DNA from: Siphlonurus alternatus
Lineage: Eukaryota > Arthropoda > Insecta > Ephemeroptera > Siphlonuridae
NCBI GenBank assembly: GCA_949825025.1
Contig: OX463781.1
Location: forward strand, 41,962,969 to 42,026,968
Direction of reading: 5' to 3'
Length of the DNA: 64,000 nucleotides
The notes beneath the pieces were generated by a model that worked only from the letters and a program-made list of their open reading frames with translations, had not been told where the DNA came from and did no database searches. Below, piece by piece: positions 49,975 to 60,193 of the stretch. The translations under genes were made by a program, and so were the position numbers. Within the stretch, counting starts at the first letter, position 1. Each line of letters begins with the position of its first letter.

Positions 49975-50205
49975 TATGCTGCACAAAATCTTGAATATTT
50001 TTTAAGTCAGGTAAAGTGATCTTTCCCGTGGCTCATATGAATTATTAATCTTGCCCTTCATAAGAACCGAAGGAAAAAGTTAAAAACCAGGTACCGCTGG
50101 GTTAAAGGATATAGGGAGCACGGTAGAACATGTCGTCGCGCGCAGGTCACGCGCTGGATTTTCATTGGTTGAGAGAATTGTGTCGTCAATGTTGAAGCTT
50201 CTCAA
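49975..50205. repeat. Dispersed repeat B, copy 2
   Basis: Matches 33871-34062 and keeps a CpG-rich patch (GTCGTCGCGCGCAGGTCACG) that has decayed in the other copy. Unclassified. Confidence 0.5.
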
Positions 50206-50410
50206 AGCTGAAATACGAAATATCTCGTATATTTAACAAAAGGAGTATATAGAAGTGATATTTTGTTATGCTTCAATAAAGAAATAAAGATAACAAATGC
50301 TATTGTTATTTATTATTATTGGATGTTGTGAAAAAGTATTGCTACATCAACTACAAAATATTTAGCGTTTATTGCTTTTTTTACATTAATAAAAATCATA
50401 TTGCTCACTA

Positions 50411-50475
50411 ATGCTGAAAACTAACTGCTGCTATACAGTATTACCTATAATTCATTTCCAAACAGCACTTTATTG
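50411..50475 (+). repeat. Dispersed repeat C, copy 2
   Basis: The homologue of 48020-48085. Both lie in the same presumed intron in the same orientation. Confidence 0.5.
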
Positions 50476-51012
50476 TTTTTTAACAAGTATTTATTGCACA
50501 TAACTGCAGCTTTTTTATTTTATTTTTTGTTCAGGTTAAAATTAAACATGTATAGTTTGAAGATAAGAAATATTTTTATTTACAAATTACAGTATAGGGA
50601 GAGAATCCATCAGTACAATTATTTTATGAAACATTGTGTTGATTATTTTAATTGTTAGTAAATATTCAAAATTTAATTTACAAATAAAAAATGTTTTATA
50701 AAACGTTGATTCAAATTATCAAAGAGTTTTTATAATTAATGTGAAATATAAAATATGTTAAATTAATTATTTTTAATCAATAAGGGATAATGGGATAATA
50801 TTCCCAAAGAACTGGGCACCGAATTTAGTCAATAAGAAGATTTTAATAGCAAAATTTGATAAATAGAAACAAAGAAATAGAATATTTAGAATGGGAACTA
50901 AAATTTCCAGCCTTTTAAATATTACGTTCCTTAAAAAAAAAAAAAAAAGTTCACCATTTTTACGGAGTAAATAAATTATTAAAACACTTCAAATAATATT
51001 TTTATTAGACTG

Positions 51013-51531
51013 CACATACTAAATTTTAGATGCTGAATGGGTTACATACATATTTATACTTTATGACAGTGATTGATTTTTTTACATTAATATATTACTT
51101 CCTTCCATGCAGTACTTTCTTTGCGATGAATATTGAGTACGAATAAACTAGAACAATGGAGTATTGTCCTCAATTTTTTTTATTACAGAAATGTATAGAG
51201 CGTGCAAAGTTATGCTACCCTGATTTTTTTCAGATTTTTTAGAGCCCGGGAAGTATTTTTAAAAAATTATTGAAAGTCCTATTTGTGACGTCACGCGGCG
51301 TCAAGTCCTATATTTTTCTTAAAGAGCGGCGTCTCGTGACATCATGCAAAAAGAACTTTCAATAATTTTTTAAAAATAGTTCCCGGGCTCTAAAAAATCT
51401 GAAAAAAATCAGGGTAGCATAACTTTGCACCCTCTATCCATTTCTGCAATAAAAAAAATTGAGGTCAATACTCCATTGTGTACTGACATAAAATATTGAA
51501 ACTCATTCTCATCATCTAAAAATTTAGTGTG
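51013..51531. mobile_element. Inverted-repeat MITE split by a second MITE
   Basis: The left end CACATACTAAATTTTAGATG and the right CATCTAAAAATTTAGTGTG are inverted and match the ends of 18008-18223. The long-TIR MITE 51153-51479 is inserted inside, so this element is older. Confidence 0.65.
51153..51479. mobile_element. Long-TIR palindromic MITE
   Basis: The ends ACAATGGAGTATTG and CAATACTCCATTGT are perfect complements, followed inward by ATTACAGAAATGTATAGAGC and TTTTTTCAGATTTTTTAGAG. The centre holds TGACGTCACGCGGCGTC. It is nearly identical in design to 59868-60193. Confidence 0.85.
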
Positions 51532-51629
51532 AATGTTCATTGAATTATTATTATTATTGTGTTAAGTTTATTTATTCATATATGGAATTCAAAATAAGAT
51601 ATACAAATATTACAGTTACACTCACACAC

Positions 51630-51656
51630 AAAAAAAAAAAAAAAAAAAAAAAAAAA
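51630..51656. repeat. Poly(A) tract
   Basis: A pure A run of about 27 bp preceded by CACACAC. Confidence 0.9.
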
Positions 51657-51809
51657 GTGTAAACCCCAAGAGTTTGAAAAACTCGTACTGGGGAACGTCA
51701 GTTTCATGAATATTATAACATGGTGGCAATTAAGATATAATAAATTTAATTAAATTAGGTACTACTAACTGCATAATTATATTACAACAATTATTATTAT
51801 TTGTTACAG

Positions 51810-51869
51810 CGCTCCATGCAGGAGATACGGTTTGGACCGATGTTTCATGCACAGCAGGGTCCAATGAAG
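51810..51869 (+). CDS. Internal exon of an unrecognised protein
   Basis: A 60-nt exon between the acceptor TTATTTGTTACAG and the donor AAG|GTGAGC. It is open in phase 0 at both ends and encodes 20 residues, RSMQEIRFGPMFHAQQGPMK. Composition is distinctly coding-like against the AT-rich flanks. In phase it can accept either 47510-47611 or 1410-1492. Two internal Met codons could also serve as starts. No later exon was found in the remaining 12 kb, so the next intron is long. No domain is recognised. Confidence 0.7.
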
Positions 51870-51896
51870 GTGAGCCCGCACGACATTTATATCATA

Positions 51897-52109
51897 CAAT
51901 AACATTAATTTAACATTCCTTCCGGAAGTAGCCGGAAGTGTGAAATTTGCAGTTCTTCTTTTTGTAATTTAGCTTTGAAACTTAACAGAGTGGTTTGAGT
52001 AGAAGTACTGACCTCTATGTGAAATTATAACACTGAAATACGAATAGGAAGGTCAAGAAACCTTACATTTCCGACTACTTCCGGAGGGAATATCATGTAA
52101 ATTCGACTG
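51897..52109. mobile_element. Tc1/mariner-type MITE with CCGGAAGT ends, next to a splice donor
   Basis: A 213-bp element. The left end is CAATAACATTAATTTAACAT, then CCGGAAGTAGCCGGAAGT; the right has ACTACTTCCGGAGGG and ends TTCGACTG followed by TA. It begins 27 bp after the exon donor at 51870. Confidence 0.8.
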
Positions 52110-52844
52110 TAGTATTTTTTAATTCCCTTTTTATAATTGAGTTACTACTCTGCAGTAAGACAGCATTACGTGCTGTTGTGGTTTTGTTCAACTTCCGGTT
52201 ACTTAGTGCGTCGGTTGGTTGGTGCTCACGTAATTTACCTCCTCCCCCCCCCCCTGGCCAGACGTCTCGCCAGTGTTTTGCTAGAGGGCGGTTTGTGACG
52301 TCATTAACCCCATCCCCTTATTTCAACCCCCAAGGCAGTAAAGGTCAAACGGTGTCACCAAGAGGTTCTATTTTTTTATGGTGTTACTCAATATTATAAT
52401 GTTATAAAAATTGTAATATTTTGTTATCATTTTTTTATGTTTAAGTAATTATACTAATTAAGGAGACATAAACAGCATGCAAATGTAAGTTTATATGAAT
52501 ATATATTAGTTATTAAATTTTAATATTGTGTAACTAGAGGATTTTTATATAAAGTTTTACATTTTTAATAATTTGAAGAAAATGCACGTAAAATAAGAAA
52601 GTAAATAAAACAACTTCATAAATGCACCACATTTTTTATGCATGTAATTTAATATCTTGAGTAAAAATAGCAATAGAAAATTTTAGTGAATAATTTTTTC
52701 TACATTAACAGATATGTTATTATGAAAAGCGAAATATAATGGATTTATGAATCGTCTGTATAACTATATATGCGACCTTTCATAAGAAAATGACATTTGA
52801 ATATGGCATTAACATTACCAGCAATGATCAAAACACTTATTTAT
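52110..52844. other. Presumed intron, no gene seen
   Basis: Includes a GC-richer patch at 52185-52345 with a C run (52244-52254) and a TGACGTCA site. An open frame there is low-complexity, and no splice pair is convincing. Confidence 0.4.
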
Positions 52845-53286
52845 TATTTTTTTTTTTATAAAGATATACACCCATATGATATATTATTATATTTATATAT
52901 ATATGAGCTTGGAGCTCGAGGCGGGGTAATGGGTATATAATAGGGATATAATATAATAGAGGGAAAGGATGGTGGCCACGGCCTGTAACGCGTCCCAGCA
53001 TTCGTTGAGGTGAAACTGAGGGAACCGTGGAAAACCTCAGTCAGGACGGTCACCTTTATTTTTTATCAGTCGACCAAAGTAATTAATGTCTAAAGCCTGG
53101 GGAACCGTAAACAAGTGCATCATTGCTCTGGGTGGCAAGCGAGACGAATTTCATACCCCTGTTAGGGAGAAACTTAATTTTTACTTGAAACAGTCATCCA
53201 TCCAAATACTAAACACGCTCGACGTAGCTTGACTTCGGTGATCTAACGAGAACCGTTCAATGCACTGCGCCTGCATGCTCGACCTC
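52845..53286 (-). mobile_element. 5S rRNA-derived SINE, full length
   Basis: On the minus strand it starts GAGGTCGAGCATGCAGGCGC and contains 5S-like TTAGATCACCGAAGTCAAGC. The box C region is diverged (TTAGTATTTGGATGGATGAC). The body and the GGTAATGGGTA-type tail are as at 34150, ending with ATATGGGTGTATATC and a T-rich (+ strand) stretch. Confidence 0.8.
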
Positions 53287-53711
53287 AATATTTATTTAAT
53301 TACGAATATAACTGATTTTATTTTTATTTTATAAATGGGTCATCCATTTAAAGGGATCTTCTGTCCATCAGTAATTTTGAAACAAACATTAAAACTTATA
53401 GCGACTTGAGAGAGAAGTTGTAAGTACAACATTTGCGTACGTTTTAGCGCTGCCTGCTAATAAAAACAAATTTATCATGACATATTTAATTTTTGAAAAG
53501 TAAGGAGAATTCATTTTAAATAAATTTTATAGTTCTTCACGTGCTAAGCACAAGTAATTTATTGACCCAGTAAAACAGTTGATTTTAAATGGTCGTTCTT
53601 TGAATTTATCACGTGAGTTTTGTTTGCTCACTGTGACAAAGACGATTCAAGACGTTGAACTCTCCAGTGGAAAGAAGTGGGCGATTAAGATAATTTATGT
53701 AAAAAAACAGC

Positions 53712-54155
53712 ATTTTTTTTCATATTATTTAGATAGAACACCTTGAGATTTGTATTGTCAAATTTTTTCAGCTTTTTTTGAACCCTAAAACACCCTTAAC
53801 ACCGAGATGCTGTGGCGTGTGTTAAATATTTGCATGACTAGGGGGGGCATTCACAAAGCATTTTAACCCCAACTTTAGCCCCAAGTTTTATCCCTGGTAC
53901 TAAACATGGTGCTAAACCAGGGGCTAACCATGTCTAGCTCCTAGTTTAGCACCATGTTTAGTAACAGGGATAAAACTTGGGGCTGAAGTGGGGGTTAAAG
54001 TGCTTTGTGAATGTCCCCCTAGGTATATATTATATATCACAACATTTTATTATAGCATGAATTTTAAGGGTGTTAGAATGGTTCAAAAAATCTTAAAAAA
54101 ATATTATTATATAACTCGAGGTTTTCTATCCAAATTTACAATATTTTTTTTTCAT
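53712..54155. mobile_element. Inverted-repeat element split by a Harbinger-like MITE
   Basis: The left end (ATAGAACACCTTGAGATTTG, TATTGTCAAATTTTTTCAG, ACACCCTTAA) is matched inverted at the right (TTAAGGGTGTTAGAATGG, TAACTCGAGGTTTTCTATCC). It is the same family as 758-1165. The MITE 53841-54018 interrupts it. Confidence 0.65.
53841..54018. mobile_element. Harbinger-like palindromic MITE, copy 2
   Basis: Ends GGGGGGGCATTCACAAAGCA and TGCTTTGTGAATGTCCCC, with a 3-bp CTA repeat on both sides (53838-53840 and 54019-54021). This is consistent with the 3-bp targets of PIF/Harbinger. Homologous to 5585-5760. Confidence 0.75.
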
Positions 54156-54210
54156 GGAGGACATGGAGGTTGTCCGTTGGAGTCGCAAATAAACTTAAGA
54201 CAAAAGTTAA

Positions 54211-54594
54211 GGGTTTTAAGATAACACGAAACATCGATTGTTGTAGTCCCATTTGATTAACATGTAAACCTTAGCAACCTCATAATAATTCTGATTTTTT
54301 TTAGAGACAGTTCTTAGCACCAAAAAAATGTAGAAAAAATTTCAAAACAATCTGATGATTCAATTTCTTTAAATTAATTCTTTAAATTTTCAGTATAGGG
54401 CTTTCCCATGGAGACCTAAACTAAGTAATTAATTTTAAAAAATTGAATCGTCCGATTGTTTTGAAATTTTTTCCACGTTTTTTTGGTGCTAAGAACTGTT
54501 TATAAAAAAAAAAACAGAATTATTATAAGGTTGCTTTGGTTTACATGTTAATCAAATGGGACTACAACAATCGATGTTTCGTGTTATCTTACCC
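54211..54594. mobile_element. Palindromic TTAA-flanked MITE (piggyBac-like)
   Basis: A 384-bp palindrome flanked by TTAA on both sides (54207-54210 and 54595-54598). The arms share AGATAACACGAAACATCGAT, TAGTCCCATTTGATTAACAT and GGTGCTAAGAACTG. It differs in sequence from 4129-4495 but has the same flank and design. Non-coding. Confidence 0.75.
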
Positions 54595-54598
54595 TTAA

Positions 54599-55965
54599 GT
54601 GGAAAATAAAATTCACGTTGAATTTATAATATTCTTCTTTAAGAAAGTTTGAATTTGATAGCAATAAAAAAATCCTGGAAATGTTAAAAAATAAAAACGT
54701 AACAGATATAAATATTTAAATGTGCACTCAAGCAATCATCTAAAGTAATTTAAATTACAATAAAGTATATTTATTTTTAGTATACATAACCTTTGAATGA
54801 CCTCTGTCAATAATTATTCATATTTACTATACACATTTTTTCATTAACTTAATAAATTGCTATCTTAATTTGACAGGCGATAAAGTTAAAAGTATATAGC
54901 CAATCAAATAAGTTGATTCTTTCACAAGTACTCTGATTTCTCGAAGTGAGTGCTTCTACGTCTTTCTGTTGTTGCCAACTCGTTCAATTTTCTCCAAGGA
55001 CGATATTGCTACACAAATTACTTGCAGGTCTTCTGAGCTGCAATGTAATTTTATATCATTAATAGTGAGTCGAAGTTTGTTTATTATACTGCATGAAGAA
55101 GCCCTTTAAATAATACATCAAACTTTTTAATCAGAGTTTTAAATTTAAATAAATGTGACCTATTTAATTATAACACTCGGAAATTAAAATGAACCTTTGT
55201 AATTATTTTACTACTTTTATAAACTTGAACTGCAAACTACATGGACATGCAATTCTGTGAAACTTCTTATTTCGTTATTAAGAATAGGTCGTTAACTAAA
55301 CAGCAATGCACCCAAGCATGAGAAAAAGAAACAATTAATCTTATAAATGTTTATTTGATTACTGTTTCATGCATTAATGGTATAGTCAGAAACAGTTTTA
55401 ATTAAAAATTATGTTTTATAACCAGAAAATGAACCAAAATTTCAGAAGATTTCATGTTTCCGGAGATGATTTTATTAATACATTTTCGTCAATTTTCTGA
55501 CTATAAGGGCCCATAAGACACGAAGTTATTCTCTGTATTTCTTTTGAATTCATATTACGTATTTTATCATTTACTTTTTTTAAAAAATTGTTTATTTTCC
55601 AATATAGATATATACTTCAATTTATTATAACATTTTTATAGATATGATCTTGACACCAATAAAGAAAGCTAACAAGACATTTATTGGTTGAGAGTGTGAT
55701 TGCTAGTTGTAGTTGCTGTGAAGTGTACCTGCCACGTTTTGGGTTATTATTTTTTTTATAAACACGTATATAATAAACTTTGGGTTACCGTTCTTTCGTG
55801 GGGGATCTGAAGTAGGATCGATTCCGCCCCCGCAAACGTGACTGAGAACAAAAACAGCTGATCTGAAACAAACGAAAGTGATTCTACCCACATGGTATTG
55901 GAAATAACCAAGAATGAATGCCAATCCACGAAAATGCACACTAAACACATTATCGATTGTCAATT
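54599..55965. other. No supported gene
   Basis: AT-rich. A minus-strand open frame around 55756-56008 contains a GC-rich patch (GCGGGGGCGGAATCGATCC on the minus strand). It abuts the repeat at 55966 and has no recognised motif. Confidence 0.4.
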
Positions 55966-56264
55966 TTTTGAAGTGTTGACGCCATATTGACACTAACTGT
56001 TGTCTCAATTAGCGCAAGTGTTCAAGTATTTGAAGGGTTTGAAGGGTCTAGTATTTAGTGTTTGAAATAGCAACTTCAAACACTAACACAGACACTAAAT
56101 TTTTTAACATTGATCAGCTGATGCAAATGTTTCCAACTTTTGACACTACGAAGTGTTGGCGCTAGTTTACAGTAAAGTTGTCTCATTTAAAATAAGTATT
56201 TATACTAAATTAGTGTTTGAAGTGTATACACTTTTAGTTCGCATTCTTTAAATGAGACGCGGCC
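55966..56264. repeat. Unclassified repeat cluster with direct and inverted copies
   Basis: GAAGTGTTGACGCCATATTG followed by GTTGTCTCAATT (55971-56011) recurs as GAAGTGTTGGCGCTAGTTTA plus GTTGTCTCATTT (56151-56186), a direct repeat spaced 180 bp. GTCTCATTTAAA at 56178 is also inverted at 56264 (TTTAAATGAGAC), defining a small hairpin. Confidence 0.45.
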
Positions 56265-56511
56265 CAAAACACGTAAGCACTTGAAATAAGTTTATCGTTT
56301 TACTGCACCCACTATATCTAATAGAGATACATTATTTACTTTATTTTAAGTATCGTTTTCAATAATTATTACGTCATTATTATAATTACTTTAATTTCAT
56401 CAATAATCAATGTTTGGTTGCAATTTGTTAAATGTGGATGGATACTGATTGGGTATTTATTTCCAATTTGAAAGCAAAGCCCAATCATCGGTTAGAATTA
56501 ATAAAACTATA

Positions 56512-56592
56512 AAAAGACTGTTTTCTAAGATTTTTTTTGTTACGTAATATTTTATTTTTGTTTCTCTCTACAAAAAAGAAGCCAAACTATTA
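56512..56592 (-). repeat. Dispersed repeat D, inverted copy
   Basis: The reverse complement (AATAATAGTTTGGCTTC ... AATCTTAGAAAACAG) matches 57985-58066 and 58378-58460. Confidence 0.6.
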
Positions 56593-56661
56593 TTAAATAA
56601 TATTAGAACTTCCCATGTGAAGCTCTACATAACATTTAATTAGAGCAGTATTACTTATTAT

Positions 56662-57971
56662 TAGAGCGCGGAAAAAAGTCTCTTTTTTTTTAACAAATAG
56701 TCGCCTATAAAGTCTACTTTTTTTGCAAAAAAGTCTTTAAAAAAGTCACTTTTTTCGAAAAAAGTCTCCAAAAAAGTCCCTTTTTTTTAAAAAAAAGAGC
56801 AACAAAAATGCATTTTAATAGTGCTATTTCTGATAACAAAAAAATTGTTTATTCGTGTTAAATTACGACTTTGTACTTAATCGTACAAAATGTCTTTTAA
56901 ATACCGTTTTAAAGTCAATTTTTTTAATGAGTGTTTTGTTATAGAAAGCCAAGATATTAAAATATTTTAATTTCATTCACTAATTTTATTAAGAGTAGTA
57001 TGAAATTATTTAAATAATTCTATGAGTAATAAAAAGAACAAGACATTGTTTTAGATAATGTTGATGCTTTTTATTGTAGTGGGCCATACAGTTTTAAAAG
57101 AAAAAAACAATTTTAATTTTCTTCTTGGTACTTTTAATACTCCTCCACCTCAGACTCACTGTCCTCTGCGTTCGCCACTGGCTGGCCGAACTCTTTGCTG
57201 TTGCGGCGGTTCAGGAAGTAGTTGCAAATCAAGTACATCTCCAAGTTTTCGACGGTGAAGCTCGTGCGCTTCTCGGTGAGCACGTTCTTATAGATGGAGA
57301 AGGAGCGTTCCACGTCGCAGAAGGTTAGCTGAGCGTATTTCAACGCCATCACCTCTTTGACAGCGAGTTTGTCTGTGACGGTGCTCGTGTCACCAGTGTA
57401 GGATCCTCCAAGAACCTGCGACACCTTTCGCATGAAAGCAAGTCCCACATTTTTCTGCATACAAGTCTTGAACTTCATTTGCACGGAGGCACCACGAGGT
57501 CCATTCACTTCACTCAACTTGCACTCCACACTGTCCAGGATGGTAAAGGTTTGCTCCATGGATAAATTAGCGTCCTCAAGTTGCTTGATTTTTCCAGGCA
57601 GAAAACCAAAGTTGCTTGCCACGCAAACCAAGTCCAGAGGTAGATTCTCGTCCAGGATCAACGTTCTGGCTTTTTCCACGCAAAAAATTATTTTTGACAC
57701 GCATAACTGTGTTCAAAAGCTTTTTATTTTATTCTATTTTTTTAACTATATTTTCGAGAAGAAAATAACTAAAAAATATACTAGAATGTGTCAAAAAGTC
57801 TCAAAAAGTCACCTTTTGTCGAAATAGTCGTAAAATCACAAAATAGTCTAAAAAGTCGCTTTTTTTATAGGCTCATTTTAATCCATTTCCGGAGATCGGT
57901 GGACATCCTAAATGACATTAAAATAGGCCCCATATACACAAAAAGTCCAAAAGACTTTTTTCCGCGCTCTA
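56662..57971. mobile_element. hAT transposon, internally deleted, with perfect 8-bp target duplication
   Basis: A 1310-bp element. The termini TAGAGCGCGGAAAAAAGTC and AGACTTTTTTCCGCGCTCTA are inverted and flanked by the identical 8-bp duplication CTTATTAT (56654-56661 and 57972-57979), the hallmark of hAT. The subterminal regions are full of AAAAAGTC/GACTTTTT motifs in both orientations, plausible transposase-binding sites. A single minus-strand frame (57134-57700) encodes the hAT C-terminal region. The DDE/RNase H part and BED finger are absent, so the element is non-autonomous. The perfect duplication indicates recent insertion. Confidence 0.92.
57134..57700 (-). pseudogene. hAT transposase C-terminal region (dimerisation domain), truncated
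   Basis: An intact 188-codon frame ending in a Glu-rich tail (SESEVEEY) and stop. Residues about 125-165 carry the hAT dimerisation signature: CDVERSFSIYKNVLTEKR, then NLEMYLICNYF. Upstream residues 1-110 look like the preceding helical part of a hAT transposase. There is no in-frame ATG at the 5' end, and a TGA lies just upstream, so the frame begins at a deletion or an unseen splice junction. Full hAT transposases are about 600-700 residues. No catalytic DDE residues are present. It could dimerise with full-length relatives (inference). Confidence 0.85.
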
Positions 57972-57984
57972 CTTATTATATGAT

Positions 57985-58066
57985 AATGGTTTTGCTTTAT
58001 TTTTATAAAGAAACATAAAATATTACATATAAAAAAAATCTTAGAAAACAGACCCTTATTTTTTAT
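57985..58066 (+). repeat. Dispersed repeat D, copy 2
   Basis: The inverted partner of 56512-56592, lying just outside the hAT target duplication. Shared block: AAAAAAAATCTTAGAAAACAG. Confidence 0.6.
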
Positions 58067-58377
58067 TTTGATTTATTCAAACTAATTAATGATTGGGTTT
58101 TGCTTTAAGGGTTTTGATTCTACTGTATTTATTATATTTTATATAGAATTTAATTCAAAAACTTCACATATTATAACATTTAACATTAGCATAACATATA
58201 TACAGTATTACAAATCTTTAGTTTACTTGTGGATTCAACTGCACGTGGCGGCCATCTTGAAATTTATATTAAGGCTCTTATGGATGGTGCCATTTGGTCT
58301 GGACTGTCTGCATGGAGCTTGGTGCCATAGTGTTGGATGTAAACTAAGACTTGTTATACTGTATATATAAATATAAT

Positions 58378-58484
58378 AATAGTTTGGCTTTTTTTTATAG
58401 AAAAATAAAAAAACATTACATTAACAAAAAAATGTTAGAAAACAAACCCTTAGTTTTATTTATTCCGATTTATTCAAACTAATG
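58378..58484 (+). repeat. Dispersed repeat D, copy 3
   Basis: A direct repeat of 57985-58090, about 390 bp away. It shares GTTAGAAAACAAACCCTTAG-like sequence and GATTTATTCAAACTAAT. Confidence 0.6.
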
Positions 58485-58663
58485 TAGAACTCGGGATGAC
58501 ATACTCATTGCTCCTTCCTTACTTTATCTTAATATGATTGGTGTATTAGATAACAAGTAAAAGACAAAGATATGCAGATTTGCGATTTGAGAGAGAGAGA
58601 GAAAAAAAAAAGAAGTTCGCGACACATCTGACTACGTGACAACGGTCATGCCCAACCAGAGTA

Positions 58664-58873
58664 CAGTCAAATTAATTTAAATTTCCCGCTGGAAGTAGCC
58701 GGAAGTGAGAGGTTTCTGTCCTTCCTATTAGTTTTTACACTTTGAAACTGCTACAGGTTCGTAAAAAAAGTACTAGCATGTTTGCAAATGTTCAATTGTC
58801 AAACATGAACAAGACGACGAGAAACCTCTCACTTCCGGCTACTTCCGGCAGGAATATTACATAAATCTGTCTG
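58664..58873. mobile_element. Tc1/mariner-type MITE with CCGGAAGT ends
   Basis: A 210-bp element flanked by TA (58662-58663 and 58874-58875). The ends are CAGTCAAATTAATTTAAA and TAAATCTGTCTG, with GGAAGTAGCCGGAAGT and ACTTCCGGCTACTTCCGG just inside. It is the cleanest copy here. Confidence 0.88.
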
Positions 58874-59231
58874 TAGAGCTCGCGGTGTCTAGAGGTGTAC
58901 ATAATTATACATGTTATGGTACATATGGACGTTTACTCTGACGGATCCCATGCTATCCTGTCAATCAAAAAAGTCCTTTGAAGAAAATATATAAACAAAA
59001 ATAATTATTTACGATAAAAAAAAAAGAAACTTTTCTAAAAATATTTACGCGTTCACTCTGACTTTGGAATTTTTTTCTGGCAAACCTATTTGAGATAGAA
59101 TTTTTTGAATTCTGGTTTGATATGGAGGACTACTTGAACTATTTTTAGAAAATACTAACTTAACTTTTTTTTCTGGCGCGCACTTTACTTTAAGTCACGA
59201 GTCATATTTTTCTTGAACGATAGGTTAAGTA
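58874..59231. other. No gene seen
   Basis: AT-rich, no repeat recognised. Confidence 0.4.
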
Positions 59232-59550
59232 CATTGACCGTTTCTCGTTAGATTACCGAAGTCAAGCTACGTCAAGCATGGTTAGTACTTGGATGGGTGA
59301 CCGTTTCAAGTACAAATTACGTTGCTTTCTCCCTGGGGTGAATTCTTCTCGCTTTCCACCAAGTGCACTTGTGTGTGGTTCCCCAGGCTTTGGACATCAC
59401 TTTGGTCCATTGATAAATAGTATAGAGGTGTATAGAGGGACGCGTAACAGGCCGTGGACACCATCCTATCCTTATATATCTTATCCCTACCCATTACACC
59501 GCCGTGCTCTTAGCTCTTAAAATATATATGTAAAAAGTGTAAAAAAAAAA
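59232..59550 (+). mobile_element. 5S rRNA-derived SINE, slightly 5'-truncated
   Basis: Starts within the 5S-like head (TTAGATTACCGAAGTCAAGC, GGTTAGTACTTGGATGGGTG) and lacks the first 25 or so bases. The body is shorter than in the other copies. The tail is CTACCCATTACACCGCC and then A-rich. Open frames on either strand are incidental. Confidence 0.82.
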
Positions 59551-59591
59551 ATAACAATAAACAAATAAATTGAACAACCATTCAATTATAT

Positions 59592-59752
59592 TGGGCGCGA
59601 TTCACGAAGCAGTTAGCCAGGTTTCTAACCACGTTTAACTTAACCACGTTTAACTAAGGTGGTTTAACACGTAAAACAGGTATAGTTATAATAAACATGG
59701 TTAAGCTAAACGTGGTTAAAAACCTGGCTAACTGCTTCGTGAATCGCACCCA
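59592..59752. mobile_element. Harbinger-like palindromic MITE, second family
   Basis: The ends TGGGCGCGATTCACGAAGCA and TGCTTCGTGAATCGCACCCA are complements with one or two changes. TTATAT flanks both sides. The interior repeats AACCACGTTTAACT. The design resembles 5585 and 53841 but the sequence differs. Confidence 0.75.
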
Positions 59753-59770
59753 TTATATATATAATATATG

Positions 59771-59815
59771 TTTAAATTTTGGGGCAATTGACACATTTTG
59801 GTCCCGCCCATACTA
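59771..59815 (-). repeat. Short dispersed tail motif
   Basis: The reverse complement GACCAAAATGTGTCAATTGC, then CCCAAAATT, matches 11153-11206 and 27673-27726. Confidence 0.5.
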
Positions 59816-59867
59816 TATTTGCTGTTGATCAACTATTTATTTCTGTGATAAATTCTAACATATTATT

Positions 59868-60193
59868 ACAATGGAGTATCAACCTCAATTTTTTTATTGC
59901 AGAAATGGATAGAGCGTGCAAAGTTGTGCTACCCTGATTTTTTTCAGATTTTTTGGAGTCCGGGAACTATTTTTAAAAAATTATTGAAATTTCTTTTTGT
60001 GACGTCACGAGACGCCGCTCCTGAAGAAAAAGATAGGACTTACCACCTCGTGACGTCACAAAAAGGACTTTCAATATTTTTTTAAAAATAGTTCCCGGGC
60101 TCTAAAAAATCTGAAAAAAATCAGAATAGCATAACTTTGCACGCTCTGTCCATTTCTGCAAAAAAAAATTGAGGTCGATATATACTCCATTTT
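59868..60193. mobile_element. Long-TIR palindromic MITE
   Basis: Starts ACAATGGAGTATCAACCTCA with GCAGAAATGGATAGAGCGTG and TTTTTTCAGATTTTTTGGAG inside; the complements are at the right. The loop contains two TGACGTCA sites. A sister copy of 51153-51479. Confidence 0.85.

Noticed and set aside
55703..56008. 101-codon minus-strand ORF with a GC-rich patch
   Set aside because: Overlaps an unclassified repeat cluster; neither splice sites nor recognisable residues support it.
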